The translations under genes and the position numbers were made by a program. From assembly GCF_003815875.1 (NCBI RefSeq), contig NZ_CP033924.1:4526001-4590000 (forward strand): a stretch of 64,000 nucleotides of DNA. The letters are read 5' to 3'. This document shows, in pieces, positions 52,828-62,458 of the stretch; the stretch's first letter is position 1, and every line of letters begins with the position of its first letter. The notes under the pieces were generated by a model. It worked only from the letters and a program-made list of their open reading frames with translations, was not told the origin of the DNA and searched no databases. Origin of the DNA: Chryseobacterium lactis. Its GTDB lineage: Bacteria > Bacteroidota > Bacteroidia > Flavobacteriales > Weeksellaceae.

Positions 52828-53736
52828 TTATTGTTCTACGATGGTCAACGAGTTATATACTCCACTTCCGGAAATATCAAATTGACTGATTGTACCATCA
52901 AATCCTACAGTAATCCAGGTAAAAGGTCTTAATTTGTCTCCTTTGTTTAAGTAAACACTCACCGTACATGCCGAACCTACAGGAACCGCATTGGGACTGG
53001 CTCCGGTGTCAGAAGCATAGCCGTTGTTTGTCTTAACTCTCTGAGTGATGGTACCGGCAGGATTTCTAACTTCCCAAATGGCTTCGGTCTGGTTATTTTC
53101 GCCCGTATTTACCTGGCTGGACTGTAATGCAAAAGTAAAAGTAGCAAAATACACTCCTGTTCGTGGAGCAATAAATTCTCCCGTCGCAGGATTGAAATTA
53201 CTGGTAGGAACTCCCGAATCCGAATCCAGTTTTTCTTCCCAGTTGGTTAAATAAGAAGATCTGCGCTGTACTATTCCGGATTTCGTACCAATTTCTGAGG
53301 GTGTTGCACTTTCAAATACGTAAGTATCTTGTGTAGTTTTACTGGCCATAACTACAATCCGGGGCTTACCTTTAGGAAAAAAGCTCACCCAGGTTGTTCC
53401 GTCAGAAAATTCCAGATATCCTTTTACTCCGATAGCAGGACTCGCGACATAGCGCAAAGCTCCGGCGCCAGCCTGAACAGCAGTTTTATCTGTATTTCCT
53501 ACAGCTACCGCGCCACTGGCTCCACTGCGAAGATCGATTGCTACCTTTGGACTGGCAACCAATACTCCGAGCTTACCGGTATTGTCTATAATAACTTTAC
53601 CCGCATCAGTTTTAATTTCAACCGGGTTTACCGGATTATCAACACCCAATCCTATCTGGGCATTTATTTGAATTGCCCCAAAAAACAGAGGAATACAGGC
53701 AATTATTAGATTCTTTACTATATGCTGTTGTCTCAT
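52828..53736 (-). CDS. Secreted C1q-like domain protein, third of a tandem trio
   Basis: This 302 aa protein has a signal peptide ending near INAQIG. A conserved linker follows (IGLGVDNPVNPVEIKTDAGK, then VAIDLRSGASGAVAVG), and a C-terminal domain of ~160 residues is of C1q/TNF-like jelly-roll type. FNPATGEFIAPRTGVYFATF and the closing YNSLTIVEQ are characteristic. The substrate or partner is unknown; surface binding is likely. It lies 11 bp downstream of the second copy in a minus-strand operon of three. Confidence 0.82.
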   Translation of the reverse strand: MRQQHIVKNLIIACIPLFFGAIQINAQIGLGVDNPVNPVEIKTDAGKVIIDNTGKLGVLVASPKVAIDLRSGASGAVAVGNTDKTAVQAGAGALRYVASPAIGVKGYLEFSDGTTWVSFFPKGKPRIVVMASKTTQDTYVFESATPSEIGTKSGIVQRRSSYLTNWEEKLDSDSGVPTSNFNPATGEFIAPRTGVYFATFTFALQSSQVNTGENNQTEAIWEVRNPAGTITQRVKTNNGYASDTGASPNAVPVGSACTVSVYLNKGDKLRPFTWITVGFDGTISQFDISGSGVYNSLTIVEQ

Positions 53737-53747
53737 TATTTTATTTT

Positions 53748-54596
53748 TTATAACTCGCTAATACTCAAATTATTTAACTTCCCGTCATTCAAGGTATTTC
53801 TTGAAGAACCTATATTATGCTTCACACTAAATTTAATGGTATTGCCTGTTTTAAGGTTAAAAATAGCATTACAATTTCCACTGATGTAATTGCTTACTGC
53901 ACCAGCCTGAAAAGCCGGATAAGAATTCACAGTCTTGAATATCTGAATATTCTCAATACTACGGTCACTTTCTATTGCGGTTTCTATAAAGGTATTTTTG
54001 GGAATATTCCCATTCGCTAAAGTAATGTTGAAGGACACCAGATAAAATCCATCACGGGGAGCAGTAAAAGTTCCGCTGGAAGGATCAAAATCACCATTAG
54101 GCGTTGTACCCAAGTCTACTGTTTCGGTCCAGCCGGAGATATAGGTCGTTGTATTGCTGCCAATACTTTGGGCAGAGCTTTTACTTGCATTAACAAGCGC
54201 TTTCGTTGGAGCTGTAAGCGGTAAAGCAATCCATTGTTCACCATCGGAATATTCCATAAAGCCGCCTGCATTGTATCGTATTGCGCCAGGGCCAGCCTGG
54301 GCCGGGGTTTGAGTACCAATACCCAACCCGATCAAACCTTTATTATCCGGGGAACGAAGATCTACTTTAGTTATTGGATTTAAAAGACCCAGGCCAAGAT
54401 TACCTGTTGAACTTACCACTACATCATTGGACAACTTTGAAGCATCCGGTGATTTACCATTATCTTTTGCTGCATCAATTTGCAAAGGTTGAGCGGGACT
54501 ATCCGTAAAAAAGCCTACCTGAGCATTTATTTTACCTGAAGAAAAAAATAGAATACAAGCCAATAATGTATAGGTGATATTAATTTTTATTTTCAT
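53748..54596 (-). CDS. Secreted C1q-like domain protein, second of a tandem trio
   Basis: This 282 aa protein has a signal peptide (INITYTLLACILFFSSGKINA). The same linker pattern as its neighbours follows (DSPAQPLQIDAAKDNGKSPD, KVDLRSPDNKGLIGLG). The C1q-like domain has FDPSSGTFTAPRDGFYLVSF and a closing LNNLSISEL. The domain cores of the three proteins are alike but the loops differ, suggesting different ligands. The upstream gene ends 13 bp away. Confidence 0.82.
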   Translation of the reverse strand: MKIKINITYTLLACILFFSSGKINAQVGFFTDSPAQPLQIDAAKDNGKSPDASKLSNDVVVSSTGNLGLGLLNPITKVDLRSPDNKGLIGLGIGTQTPAQAGPGAIRYNAGGFMEYSDGEQWIALPLTAPTKALVNASKSSAQSIGSNTTTYISGWTETVDLGTTPNGDFDPSSGTFTAPRDGFYLVSFNITLANGNIPKNTFIETAIESDRSIENIQIFKTVNSYPAFQAGAVSNYISGNCNAIFNLKTGNTIKFSVKHNIGSSRNTLNDGKLNNLSISEL

Positions 54597-54609
54597 AATA
54601 CTCTATTTT

Positions 54610-55515
54610 TTAATGTTCTATAATGGTTAAATTATTAAATCCATCGTCCGGATTCGTAGGATCTGAGGAGTTAGTGGTTACCCTAAGAGCAACAGATCCG
54701 CTTGAAATAAGGTTGTGCCAAAGTCTGGTCACCACCTTTGTACCGGCGGTTAAGGTAAGAGTAACCGTACTTGATCCTCCTGCTTGCGTGGAACGGGTAG
54801 CATTTGCATCGTCCGGAGTTCCCGTCATCGATTGTCCGAAAGTTTTATAAACACTTGCCAGTACCGTATTGGCGGTGGTGTCATAAAATTGTGATTCTAC
54901 TCTTGAACCATCATTAATAACAGCTCCGTTAAAATTAAATGTCAATAAAAATGTATAGGTGCCATCACGGGGAGCAGTAAAAATACCGAGCGAAGCATCA
55001 AAGCTATTGCTCATATCACGAACCAGATTCCAGTTGGTAATGTTTGTGGCAGAACTTTGTGTAATAGACTGACTTGTAATTTTACGTGCTACCACCACAG
55101 CTTTTTGAGGGGCGATATATGCTTTATGCCAAACAGAACCATCCGATACTTCAATTTTTGCACCTACAGGTGTATTGATCACGTCATACCTCACGGCACC
55201 GGCACCGGCAGCAGCAGCAGTCATTGTGGTGGTGCTTAAGCCCAGAGCATTTTCCGGACCTGAGGATCTCATATCAAGCTTTACCTGTGGATTAAGAACT
55301 CCGACTCCGATAAAGCCTGTAGTTTTGTTGACAATAACGTCGTTGGCTACCTGTGCGGCAGTTGGTACTCCGGTAGTGGCATTGTCTTTAGCCCCGTCTA
55401 CGTGCAAAATTCCCTGTGGATTTGCAGTGCCAATCCCAGTTTGTGCATTCATGAGATCGACACAAGAATATAGGATCCCTATTATAAGGATTATCAAACG
55501 TATTCTTTTTTTCAT
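54610..55515 (-). CDS. Secreted C1q-like domain protein, first of a tandem trio
   Basis: This 301 aa protein has a signal peptide (RLIILIIGILYSCVDLMNAQ), the linker GIGTANPQGILHVDGAKDNA, and VKLDMRSSGPENALGL. A C1q-like domain follows with FDASLGIFTAPRDGTYTFLL and closing FNNLTIIEH. It is the first of the trio to be transcribed. The two HTH genes upstream (55.6-56.5 kb) read in the same direction, and the nearer ends 64 bp before this start, so regulation or co-transcription by them is possible. Confidence 0.82.
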   Translation of the reverse strand: MKKRIRLIILIIGILYSCVDLMNAQTGIGTANPQGILHVDGAKDNATTGVPTAAQVANDVIVNKTTGFIGVGVLNPQVKLDMRSSGPENALGLSTTTMTAAAAGAGAVRYDVINTPVGAKIEVSDGSVWHKAYIAPQKAVVVARKITSQSITQSSATNITNWNLVRDMSNSFDASLGIFTAPRDGTYTFLLTFNFNGAVINDGSRVESQFYDTTANTVLASVYKTFGQSMTGTPDDANATRSTQAGGSSTVTLTLTAGTKVVTRLWHNLISSGSVALRVTTNSSDPTNPDDGFNNLTIIEH

Positions 55516-55579
55516 GTGTTTTATTTTTAGTAAAAAATTGAGTTATTACAGTGATAAGGAAGTTTTTTTGAAAGTCTTT

Positions 55580-55906
55580 TTATTCGACTGAAAACTGATT
55601 TTTCCATTTTGCAATGGTATTTCTGCTTAATTTAAAATGCTGGGCAAGTTGGGAGTTATTCAGTTGATTTTTTTTCTGATATTCTAATATCTGATCAATG
55701 GCGGGTTTATTATAGGACGGATGTTTTTGGTTAAATTCTGTATTTTCTTTAGAGTCTTTGCTGAAAAGAATCCGGTTAATATCTATAACATCAAGGACTG
55801 ACAGATCTTTTTTAGATAGTAGATGAGTACATACTTCTTTTTTCTCAGGATATTTTACACTGATTAAATCGCTATATATTTTTTTATAATCAGGTGCGTT
55901 TTTCAT
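55580..55906 (-). CDS. Transposase-like HTH protein, B type (left copy)
   Basis: This 108 aa protein begins MKNAPDYKKIYSDLISVKYP and ends with an HTH of the transposase/Sigma70-r4-like kind (LNNSQLAQHFKLSRNTIAKW). A closely related copy lies at 62935-63279. The start at 55906 aligns with that copy; an in-frame ATG at 55921 is also possible. The protein lacks any DDE catalytic domain, so it is more likely a DNA-binding regulator than a transposase. It follows the A-type gene in the same operon. Confidence 0.78.
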   Translation of the reverse strand: MKNAPDYKKIYSDLISVKYPEKKEVCTHLLSKKDLSVLDVIDINRILFSKDSKENTEFNQKHPSYNKPAIDQILEYQKKNQLNNSQLAQHFKLSRNTIAKWKNQFSVE

Positions 55907-56015
55907 AATTTTTTTAATCATTTTTTGTGTTTCAAAAGTACTATATTTTCAAACTGTACAACATGCAGATGGCATAGATATAATTCGATAACAATATATT
56001 CTGGTCTTTTAATAA

Positions 56016-56465
56016 TTATTTCATGGAGTTTTTTAATTGTACATACTTGTTTTGCCATTTATACAAAGTCGTTTTAGGGATCCTATACTCTTTTATAACC
56101 TCAGCTTTTGTTTTTTTGCCGCTTTCAATTTGTTCCAGGATAAAATCAACAACTTCTTTTGTATAGATATTTTTTCTGTATTTAGGAAGAATCGTTTTTT
56201 CATTTCCGGAATGATTATATTTCATACCTTTCTGAGGAGCATACAGAATTAAATATTGCGAATAAATTCTAAAAAAATCATATTCCAGAAGTATGCTTAG
56301 TTTTAATAGAACCTCAGCTTCCAAAGACTTTTGCAAGAATATAGATTCCAATTCTTTTCCAGAACATTTTAAAAACTTACAGATACGTACTTCATTTATT
56401 TTACGCTCTTCGATACACAATTTCACGAGCGAACCCACGTGAATATTTTTAAGGTCGAGCATCAT
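56016..56465 (-). CDS. Two-HTH regulator-like protein, A type (left copy)
   Basis: This 149 aa protein has an N-terminal domain (IHVGSLVKLCIEERKINEVR ... LLEYDFFRIYSQYLILYAP) with a helical, XRE-like pattern. A C-terminal HTH follows (KAEVIKEYRIPKTTLYKWQN). A close relative with the same order is at 62459-62908. In other Chryseobacterium-type genomes these are often annotated as transposases, but no catalytic residues exist here. It precedes the B-type gene by about 110 bp. Confidence 0.76.
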   Translation of the reverse strand: MMLDLKNIHVGSLVKLCIEERKINEVRICKFLKCSGKELESIFLQKSLEAEVLLKLSILLEYDFFRIYSQYLILYAPQKGMKYNHSGNEKTILPKYRKNIYTKEVVDFILEQIESGKKTKAEVIKEYRIPKTTLYKWQNKYVQLKNSMK

Positions 56466-56712
56466 TCGGTAGTATATTTTGCAGTTATTTTTTTCATCAC
56501 TTGTGTTTTTGTTTTTTGAATACTTTTAGTTTTTAATCAAATATATTTTACTCATCATCAGAAGATTCTAAATACAGAAAACTCCATCATTATGTCTGCA
56601 AATCTAAATTATTGCCGTACACAACGTGGAGCTATATTGTAAGAAATTCGGATTATATCACTAAAAATACCGGCTGTTTTTGGTTGTTAAACCCACCTTA
56701 ACGACTTAATTA

Positions 56713-58203
56713 TCAAGGTAAATTCAAAATCCAGTCATTGATATCGGCTTCTGAAGGAATACTCAGTTTTTTTCGCAGCCTGAATTTTCTATGTTGCACC
56801 GTTTTTATAGTGACATAGGTATATTCGGCGATATCTTTGGTAGAGAAATTGAGATAAAGCATCGCGCAGAATTTAATTTCGGTATTCAGCAGTTTGGGTT
56901 CTATATTCTGTAATTTATGGTAATGTTCAGGGTACACTTCTTCAAATCTTTTGATAAACTCGGGACTATTGGTTTTTGCCAAATGAACGACATGTTCAAA
57001 TGATTCATTGATCTTTAGCTTAAGTTCATTCGTTTCAAGATCTTTTTTATGAATAATATGATCCTTTTCGATAATCTTCTTTTCAATATCTATTTCCTTT
57101 CTTCGCTGCTTTCTTTTTTGATGAAAAAATATAAAAAGAGATAAAATGACACCTGCTAAAGTGAGAGAAACAATTAAAATCCATTCTTTTCGGTTAGAAT
57201 TGGATATTTCTTTTTCATTTTGTTCAATTATGTTGGTAACCGATCTGTTAACTCCTCTGTCCGTTTCTTTGTCGATGCTGTCTTTTAACACCGTATACCT
57301 CAAAAGGTAGGCCTGTTCGGCTTTGGTATCGTTTAATTTGTGGTAAACATTGGCCTTTGACCTGTAAATATTCAAAAGTATAAAGGGCTTTTCTGCCTGT
57401 CTGGCCAGTTTTTCAGCTGCGTCATACTTTAATAAAGCATTTTGATAATCTTTTTTTAAAGTGAGTAACCCTGCATAATTATCAAAGGTAGCCGCTTTTT
57501 CGTAGATATTATCTTTAAATTTATTCGTTTCCAGCAACCTGAAAGCTTTCTGAAAGTTGACTTCTGCAGAATCGGTATTTTTCCCGTTATTGATATAATA
57601 TTCTGCAATATTGGTATATCCCAGAGGTGTTGGATCTGCATTGTTGGCTTTATAATAGTAAGCCAATACCGAGTCTTTTTTATCGAGACTCTCAAAATAT
57701 ATTGCCCGTGAAGCGTATACGTAATTCAAAAACCCTTTATCTCCATTTTGTCTGGCATAGCTGATGGCTGTTGCATTGCGTTGCAAAGCGATATCAAAGA
57801 GTTTTATTCTGTAATAGACCTGCGCATATTCCTGATTGATCTTTGCAAAAAGAAATGGATCATCAAGTCCCTTTGCTTTTTTTTCTGCATTTGATAAAGC
57901 TTTTATAGCATTTTCATATTGCCCCATCAACCACAAGTGATTGCCGATATTTACATATCCTAATGCCTCTCCTTTAGAATATCCTTTTTTTTCAGCGACT
58001 TGTATTATTTTTTGATTCAACCGAATGACCTCTTCGTTTGATAATTTTATGGTTACCGCTCCACTCGTCTGATAAAGAAGTCTATCAATTTCATTGATCG
58101 TAAGCTTATCAGAAACACTGTTTACAGAGAGTTCCTGGGAAAATGTTTTAACACCAAATAATAGCGAGAAAATAAGTTGAACAAATGCAATTTTCTGCCT
58201 CAT
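56713..58203 (-). CDS. TPR sensor-type membrane protein with LuxR-like HTH
   Basis: This 496 aa protein has a signal peptide (RQKIAFVQLIFSLLFGVKTF) and about six tetratricopeptide repeats (residues 60-300, YGKGEALGYVNIGNHLW-like). One transmembrane helix follows (ILIVSLTLAGVILSLFIFFH), then a coiled coil and a C-terminal LuxR/GerE-like HTH (FCAMLYLNFSTKDIAEYTYV followed by TIKTVQHRKFRLRKKL). The TPR part would lie in the periplasm and the HTH in the cytoplasm. Such one-component regulators are common in Bacteroidota. It sits between two surface-protein gene groups that it may control. Confidence 0.86.
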   Translation of the reverse strand: MRQKIAFVQLIFSLLFGVKTFSQELSVNSVSDKLTINEIDRLLYQTSGAVTIKLSNEEVIRLNQKIIQVAEKKGYSKGEALGYVNIGNHLWLMGQYENAIKALSNAEKKAKGLDDPFLFAKINQEYAQVYYRIKLFDIALQRNATAISYARQNGDKGFLNYVYASRAIYFESLDKKDSVLAYYYKANNADPTPLGYTNIAEYYINNGKNTDSAEVNFQKAFRLLETNKFKDNIYEKAATFDNYAGLLTLKKDYQNALLKYDAAEKLARQAEKPFILLNIYRSKANVYHKLNDTKAEQAYLLRYTVLKDSIDKETDRGVNRSVTNIIEQNEKEISNSNRKEWILIVSLTLAGVILSLFIFFHQKRKQRRKEIDIEKKIIEKDHIIHKKDLETNELKLKINESFEHVVHLAKTNSPEFIKRFEEVYPEHYHKLQNIEPKLLNTEIKFCAMLYLNFSTKDIAEYTYVTIKTVQHRKFRLRKKLSIPSEADINDWILNLP

Positions 58204-58277
58204 GACAAGATGGGTAATGTTATAGTAAATATACATATTAAGTAAATCAAAGAAAAAGATTAATTTTTTTCACTGCT

Positions 58278-58457
58278 TCAAAATAAATTAATGATATAGC
58301 TCACATCATCAGCGTTAGGACCAATGGCATTCAACTGAACATACAATTGATTTTGAATTTCGCAAAATATTGGATTATCAAGGCTTATACTTAATTTTAA
58401 AGTGCCTTTTCCTGGATATTCCGGATACCAACATCGTTTTAAGCTAACGATGATTTC
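58278..58457 (-). pseudogene. Remnant of a secreted beta-sandwich protein gene
   Basis: A frame of 59 codons without a start codon ends at 58278. It reads coding-like: KRCWYPEYPGKGTLKLSISL, then FCEIQNQLYVQLNAIGPN and SYIINLF. Alternating polar and hydrophobic residues and the closing aromatic residue resemble the C-terminus of the C1q-like neighbours. The 5' part is closed by a stop at 58458-58460. I treat it as a decayed fragment. Confidence 0.35.
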
Positions 58458-58980
58458 TTACGATATAAAAAATTGGAAATTGTATCAGTATTATTTTTAA
58501 TACTATCGGTAACCAGGACGATGAGCTGTGCTTTTTCATTTCAATTGCTTTTATGTTTTTTATATAGACAGGACTTATTGAGTACATCCATTTTCAGGGC
58601 TGATTACCTACTAAATGGTCGGCAAATAAAATAAAAGTCTGAGAAATAATCTAAAAACAAGATACTAAAAAGGTACTGATGTCATGTAACTAACATAAAG
58701 TAAGACGATTGTATATAAAAGGATTTATGATTGATAATCTTCTTTATGATTTCAATGTATTCAATTCATTCAACAAAACAAAAGAGAATTTAGCTTATTT
58801 CCGTGGCTTGTCGCCTTCATATTTTTACTATTTCTTTTATTGAAATTTTTATATCCGGCATTTTAAACACTCTTCAAACACCTTATTAACAGGGATTTTT
58901 TAAAAGTTTAGTATCTGTTTAGTAGGTCGTATTTGCATACTTTAACCGCTATAGATATAGCTTTGGAGAAACTAAAATTT
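58458..58980. other. Intergenic region upstream of the modular secreted-protein genes
   Basis: This stretch of more than 500 bp has no supported gene. It is AT-rich and must hold the promoter of the rightward secreted-protein gene. A GTATTTGC element at 58929-58936 is a weak -7 candidate. I see no repeats or RNA genes in it. Confidence 0.45.
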
Positions 58981-60468
58981 ATGATCAATTATTTATTACC
59001 TGGATTTATTCTTTTTTCCACCGCAGTATCATCGCAAGTTGGAATTAATACATCAACACCGCAGACTACATTGGATGTTACCGGAGTACCGGATGACACG
59101 GCCAAATTAGACGGCATCCTGGCACCCAGACTAACAGGTGTACAGTTGCGGGCTAAAAATTATACAAATGCTCAAAAAGGAACCTTGATATTTGTCACAG
59201 CGGCAGATACCTCTCCTTCAGGACAAACCATTAACGTTAGCTCTTCCGGCTATTATTTTTTTGACGGAACTGTATGGGTCAGGATTGCCTCAGGAATAAC
59301 ATCCTTTGATTCAACAGATGATGCTTTCATTAACAATCCTACCAATTCAAGATTAGAACTGGGAACTAATTCAAACGGAACGACTACCAGAGCAGCAGGA
59401 TCTGAATTTGTGATCTATGACAACGGACGGGTGGGAATTGGCAGCACCAATCCGGTAAGCGCACTTCAGATTACTGAAAATACATTGGCCGGAAGTAATG
59501 AATTAAGAGTTTCTTCTGCCAATAATGCCTCCAGAATTGTCGTAGACAGACTGAATCCGTCCGGTAACCTTTCGAGTAATGATGAGTTGGGACGTTTTGT
59601 TTTTAACGCTAAAATTGCCGGAGGATCTTTTCCCGTAGCCGGAATAGTTGCTTATTACAGAGGAACCGGAACCACCAATTCATCAAGTATGGTCTTTCGT
59701 ACAAGTGACAGCAACAAAATGATTATAGATGACGCAGGACGCGTATCTTTGGGATCGACTTATTCTAACTCTTCTGCAATTCTTGATTTGCAGGCAACAG
59801 ATAAAGGATTTCTTCCGCCAAGAATCAGTCTACAGTCTGTGAATGACGGGACAACGATCTCTTCTCCTGCGAAAGGTTTAATTGTTTATAACACCAATAC
59901 GAATACGGCTCAAATGCAGTATGGAGAAGGCCTTTATAATAATTCAGGAACTTCTTCATCTCCGGTCTGGGACAAGCTCTCTCCTCAGAGAAGCAGCTTT
60001 GTCCTCAGTGATATACTGTCCGTAGTGGCTACATCTCCTGTAGATCAACCGGCGGCAGGAACAGTCAATAACACCGACTTGGGACTTTCCCAGCCTGTTG
60101 TAATCCCAGCTAATTCAACGGCAAAAATAATTGTGGATTATAGTGTTCCTATGGGAACTACCGGAACAGCAACACCAGCAGGGTATTTTGGAGTACGGTT
60201 TTTAAAAGACGGAACAGAACAACCGGCGGGATCAAGGAAATTCACTGTTCCTAATACCGGCGCTGGATCTAATATGGTAAGTGTATCAGGTAAGTTTACA
60301 GAGCAAATCGTAAACAGTACGGCATCTGATGTTACGGTAACCTACACTTTGAACGGTTACACAGAAGGCACCAATCAGAATACCCGATTTAATATGTGGC
60401 AAACCAGCGGCAGCAATCTTAACTGGGGAAGAGCCAATATGGCGGTTACCATATTTGTGAAAAAGTAA
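58981..60468 (+). CDS. Modular secreted protein, variant 1 (beta-sandwich C-terminus)
   Basis: This 495 aa protein has a signal peptide (INYLLPGFILFSTAVSSQ). The N-terminal ~350 residues are shared almost exactly with the next gene: GINTSTPQTTLDVTGVP, SALQITENTLAGSNELRVSS, GRFVFNAKIAGGSFPVAGIV and MVFRTSDSNKMIIDDAGRVS. The C-terminal ~140 residues are unique, a beta-rich domain (SFVLSDILSVVATSPVDQPA ... INMWQTSGSNLNWGRANMAV-like) similar to C1q/TNF folds. The ATG at 58981 gives the signal peptide. The protein is probably surface-exposed. Confidence 0.8.
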   Translation: MINYLLPGFILFSTAVSSQVGINTSTPQTTLDVTGVPDDTAKLDGILAPRLTGVQLRAKNYTNAQKGTLIFVTAADTSPSGQTINVSSSGYYFFDGTVWVRIASGITSFDSTDDAFINNPTNSRLELGTNSNGTTTRAAGSEFVIYDNGRVGIGSTNPVSALQITENTLAGSNELRVSSANNASRIVVDRLNPSGNLSSNDELGRFVFNAKIAGGSFPVAGIVAYYRGTGTTNSSSMVFRTSDSNKMIIDDAGRVSLGSTYSNSSAILDLQATDKGFLPPRISLQSVNDGTTISSPAKGLIVYNTNTNTAQMQYGEGLYNNSGTSSSPVWDKLSPQRSSFVLSDILSVVATSPVDQPAAGTVNNTDLGLSQPVVIPANSTAKIIVDYSVPMGTTGTATPAGYFGVRFLKDGTEQPAGSRKFTVPNTGAGSNMVSVSGKFTEQIVNSTASDVTVTYTLNGYTEGTNQNTRFNMWQTSGSNLNWGRANMAVTIFVKK

Positions 60469-60779
60469 AATCTGAGAAAAAGATTCTTTATGGATACAAT
60501 ATGAAAAAACACTGTCTAAAGAAAAGCTATTTGTACCGGCATTTACCCGTTTTCATCGTTCTGTTCATAAAAACACAATGATAAGATATAAAAGCAGAGA
60601 GAAAAACAAATCAAGTAACAGTCATTTAGCTTTTCATTTTTAAAATTAACAGCAGACAATTCATTGGCTTTTTATGGCAAAAACTTGTCTCATAAGATTT
60701 TAAAAAACCTATGAAGCATTGTTGGTGCCTTCAATTCTTTAAAAAAAAATTCTTTTCGATTAAATTAAATACAAACACA
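60469..60779. other. Intergenic stretch between the two modular genes
   Basis: This is about 310 bp of AT-rich DNA. A 26-codon frame at 60501-60581 (KKHCLKKSYLYRHLPVF...) has an ATG but no other support. I see no terminator hairpin of quality and no RNA gene. Confidence 0.4.
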
Positions 60780-62312
60780 ATGAAAAAAATCTTACTTCTG
60801 GGATTAGTTGCTCATTTCGGATTTGCCTTTTCCCAAATAGGAATCAATACTCCTACTCCTAATGCTACTTTGGATGTTGTAGGAAAACCTTCTACAACTA
60901 CCGCAATGGACGGAATAATCCCCCCAAGGATTACAGGCACTCAGCTTAAGGCCAAAACCTACACGACAGCTCAAACGGGAGCATTTGTTTACGTGACAGC
61001 AGCAGATGCTTCACCATCAGGACAAACAGTGGATGTAACCTCCTCAGGGTATTATTATTTTGACGGAACATTAAATAAATGGGTCACCTTAAGCAGCACT
61101 TCAACAACAGGTGATCCTACTCCGGATGCTTTTATTGATGATCCCACCAATTCAAGGGTGCAACTTGGAACTACTTCCACAGGAGCAGCAAGAAATGCAG
61201 GATCAGAATTTGTTGTACAAGATAATGGACGTGTCGGAATTGGCACTGCCAATCCGGTGAGTGCGCTTCAAATTTCGGAAAATAAATTGGCAGGAAGTAA
61301 TGAATTGAGAGTGTCTTCTGCCAACACTGCACCCCGAATCGTAGTGGACCGACTCAACGCTTCCGGCAATCTATCAAAAGATGATGAACTGGGACGTTTT
61401 GTTTTCAATGCTAAAATTGCAGGAGCATCCTTTCCCGTAGCGGGAATCGTTTCTTATTACAGAGGAACAGGAACCACCAATTCATCTAGTATGGTTTTTC
61501 GTACAAGTGACAGCAACCAAATGATCATCGATGATGCAGGGCGTGTATCTTTAGGGACAACCTACTCTAATGCCTCTGCAATTCTTGACCTACAGACAAC
61601 AGATAAAGGGTTTTTACCTCCTAGAGTTTCATTAAATTCATTAAATGACGGAACTACTATTACCTCTCCCACAAAGGGACTTATGGTATACAACACCAAC
61701 ACCAATACCGCACAGATTCCGTCAGGTGAAGGCATTTATTATAATACCGGAAGTTTTTCTGCCCCAGTCTGGGAAAAAGCCTCGGGTGGGAATACCTATG
61801 GCGATATCAAATCCGGATTGCAAACTCAGGATCATAACGGGTGGGTCAAATTAGATGGACGTGGGGTGGCTGCTCTTACAGCATCTCAACGGGCAAGGGC
61901 TAATTCTTTAGGCTTTTCAACCAACCTGCCAAATGCTAGCAACAGCTATCTAGTACAAAATGGAACAGCACTTGGAAGTATCAGCGGAGCCAATACTAAA
62001 ACGATCTCCAGAAATCAGCTTCCAGATGCAACACTAAACGGAACCACCAGCAGTGTTGCCCCAAATATCCGTTATGATATCATTAATAACGGAGGGCGGG
62101 CAGCAACAGATACAAATTCGTATACATTTCTTGCAGGATTTATCGGATCAGGTACACGTAACAATGCGGTGGTAAACACAGGCGTTTTAGCGCAGGTAAG
62201 CCACAGCCATTCATTTACAACCAACAGTATAAACGGTGGTGTAAATCAGCAGGCTCTCGATACAACCCCAAAAAGTTTAAGTGTCAACATGTTTGTATAC
62301 TTAGGCTATTAA
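60780..62312 (+). CDS. Modular secreted protein, variant 2 (tail-collar-like C-terminus)
   Basis: This 510 aa protein has a signal peptide (KKILLLGLVAHFGFAFSQ). The N-terminal ~355 residues are a near copy of variant 1, with identical stretches such as SYYRGTGTTNSSSMVFRTSD and closely similar DNA. The C-terminal ~155 residues differ entirely: YGDIKSGLQTQDHNGWVKLD, then NASNSYLVQNGTALGS and a His/Ser-containing SHSHSF end. These resemble phage tail-collar or receptor-binding tips. A swap of C-terminal modules is the simplest explanation. The HTH pair follows by about 150 bp. Confidence 0.8.
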   Translation: MKKILLLGLVAHFGFAFSQIGINTPTPNATLDVVGKPSTTTAMDGIIPPRITGTQLKAKTYTTAQTGAFVYVTAADASPSGQTVDVTSSGYYYFDGTLNKWVTLSSTSTTGDPTPDAFIDDPTNSRVQLGTTSTGAARNAGSEFVVQDNGRVGIGTANPVSALQISENKLAGSNELRVSSANTAPRIVVDRLNASGNLSKDDELGRFVFNAKIAGASFPVAGIVSYYRGTGTTNSSSMVFRTSDSNQMIIDDAGRVSLGTTYSNASAILDLQTTDKGFLPPRVSLNSLNDGTTITSPTKGLMVYNTNTNTAQIPSGEGIYYNTGSFSAPVWEKASGGNTYGDIKSGLQTQDHNGWVKLDGRGVAALTASQRARANSLGFSTNLPNASNSYLVQNGTALGSISGANTKTISRNQLPDATLNGTTSSVAPNIRYDIINNGGRAATDTNSYTFLAGFIGSGTRNNAVVNTGVLAQVSHSHSFTTNSINGGVNQQALDTTPKSLSVNMFVYLGY

Positions 62313-62458
62313 CAAGCTAACCGAAGAAAACCAATAAGCATCTTCTTAATTGATCTGCCAATTTCAAAAATCATTGATTATTGGCAGATTTTTATCCTGG
62401 TTCATCACCAATAATACTTTCCCAATTAAAGGAATATAATATTATAAATCTTCAGAAA

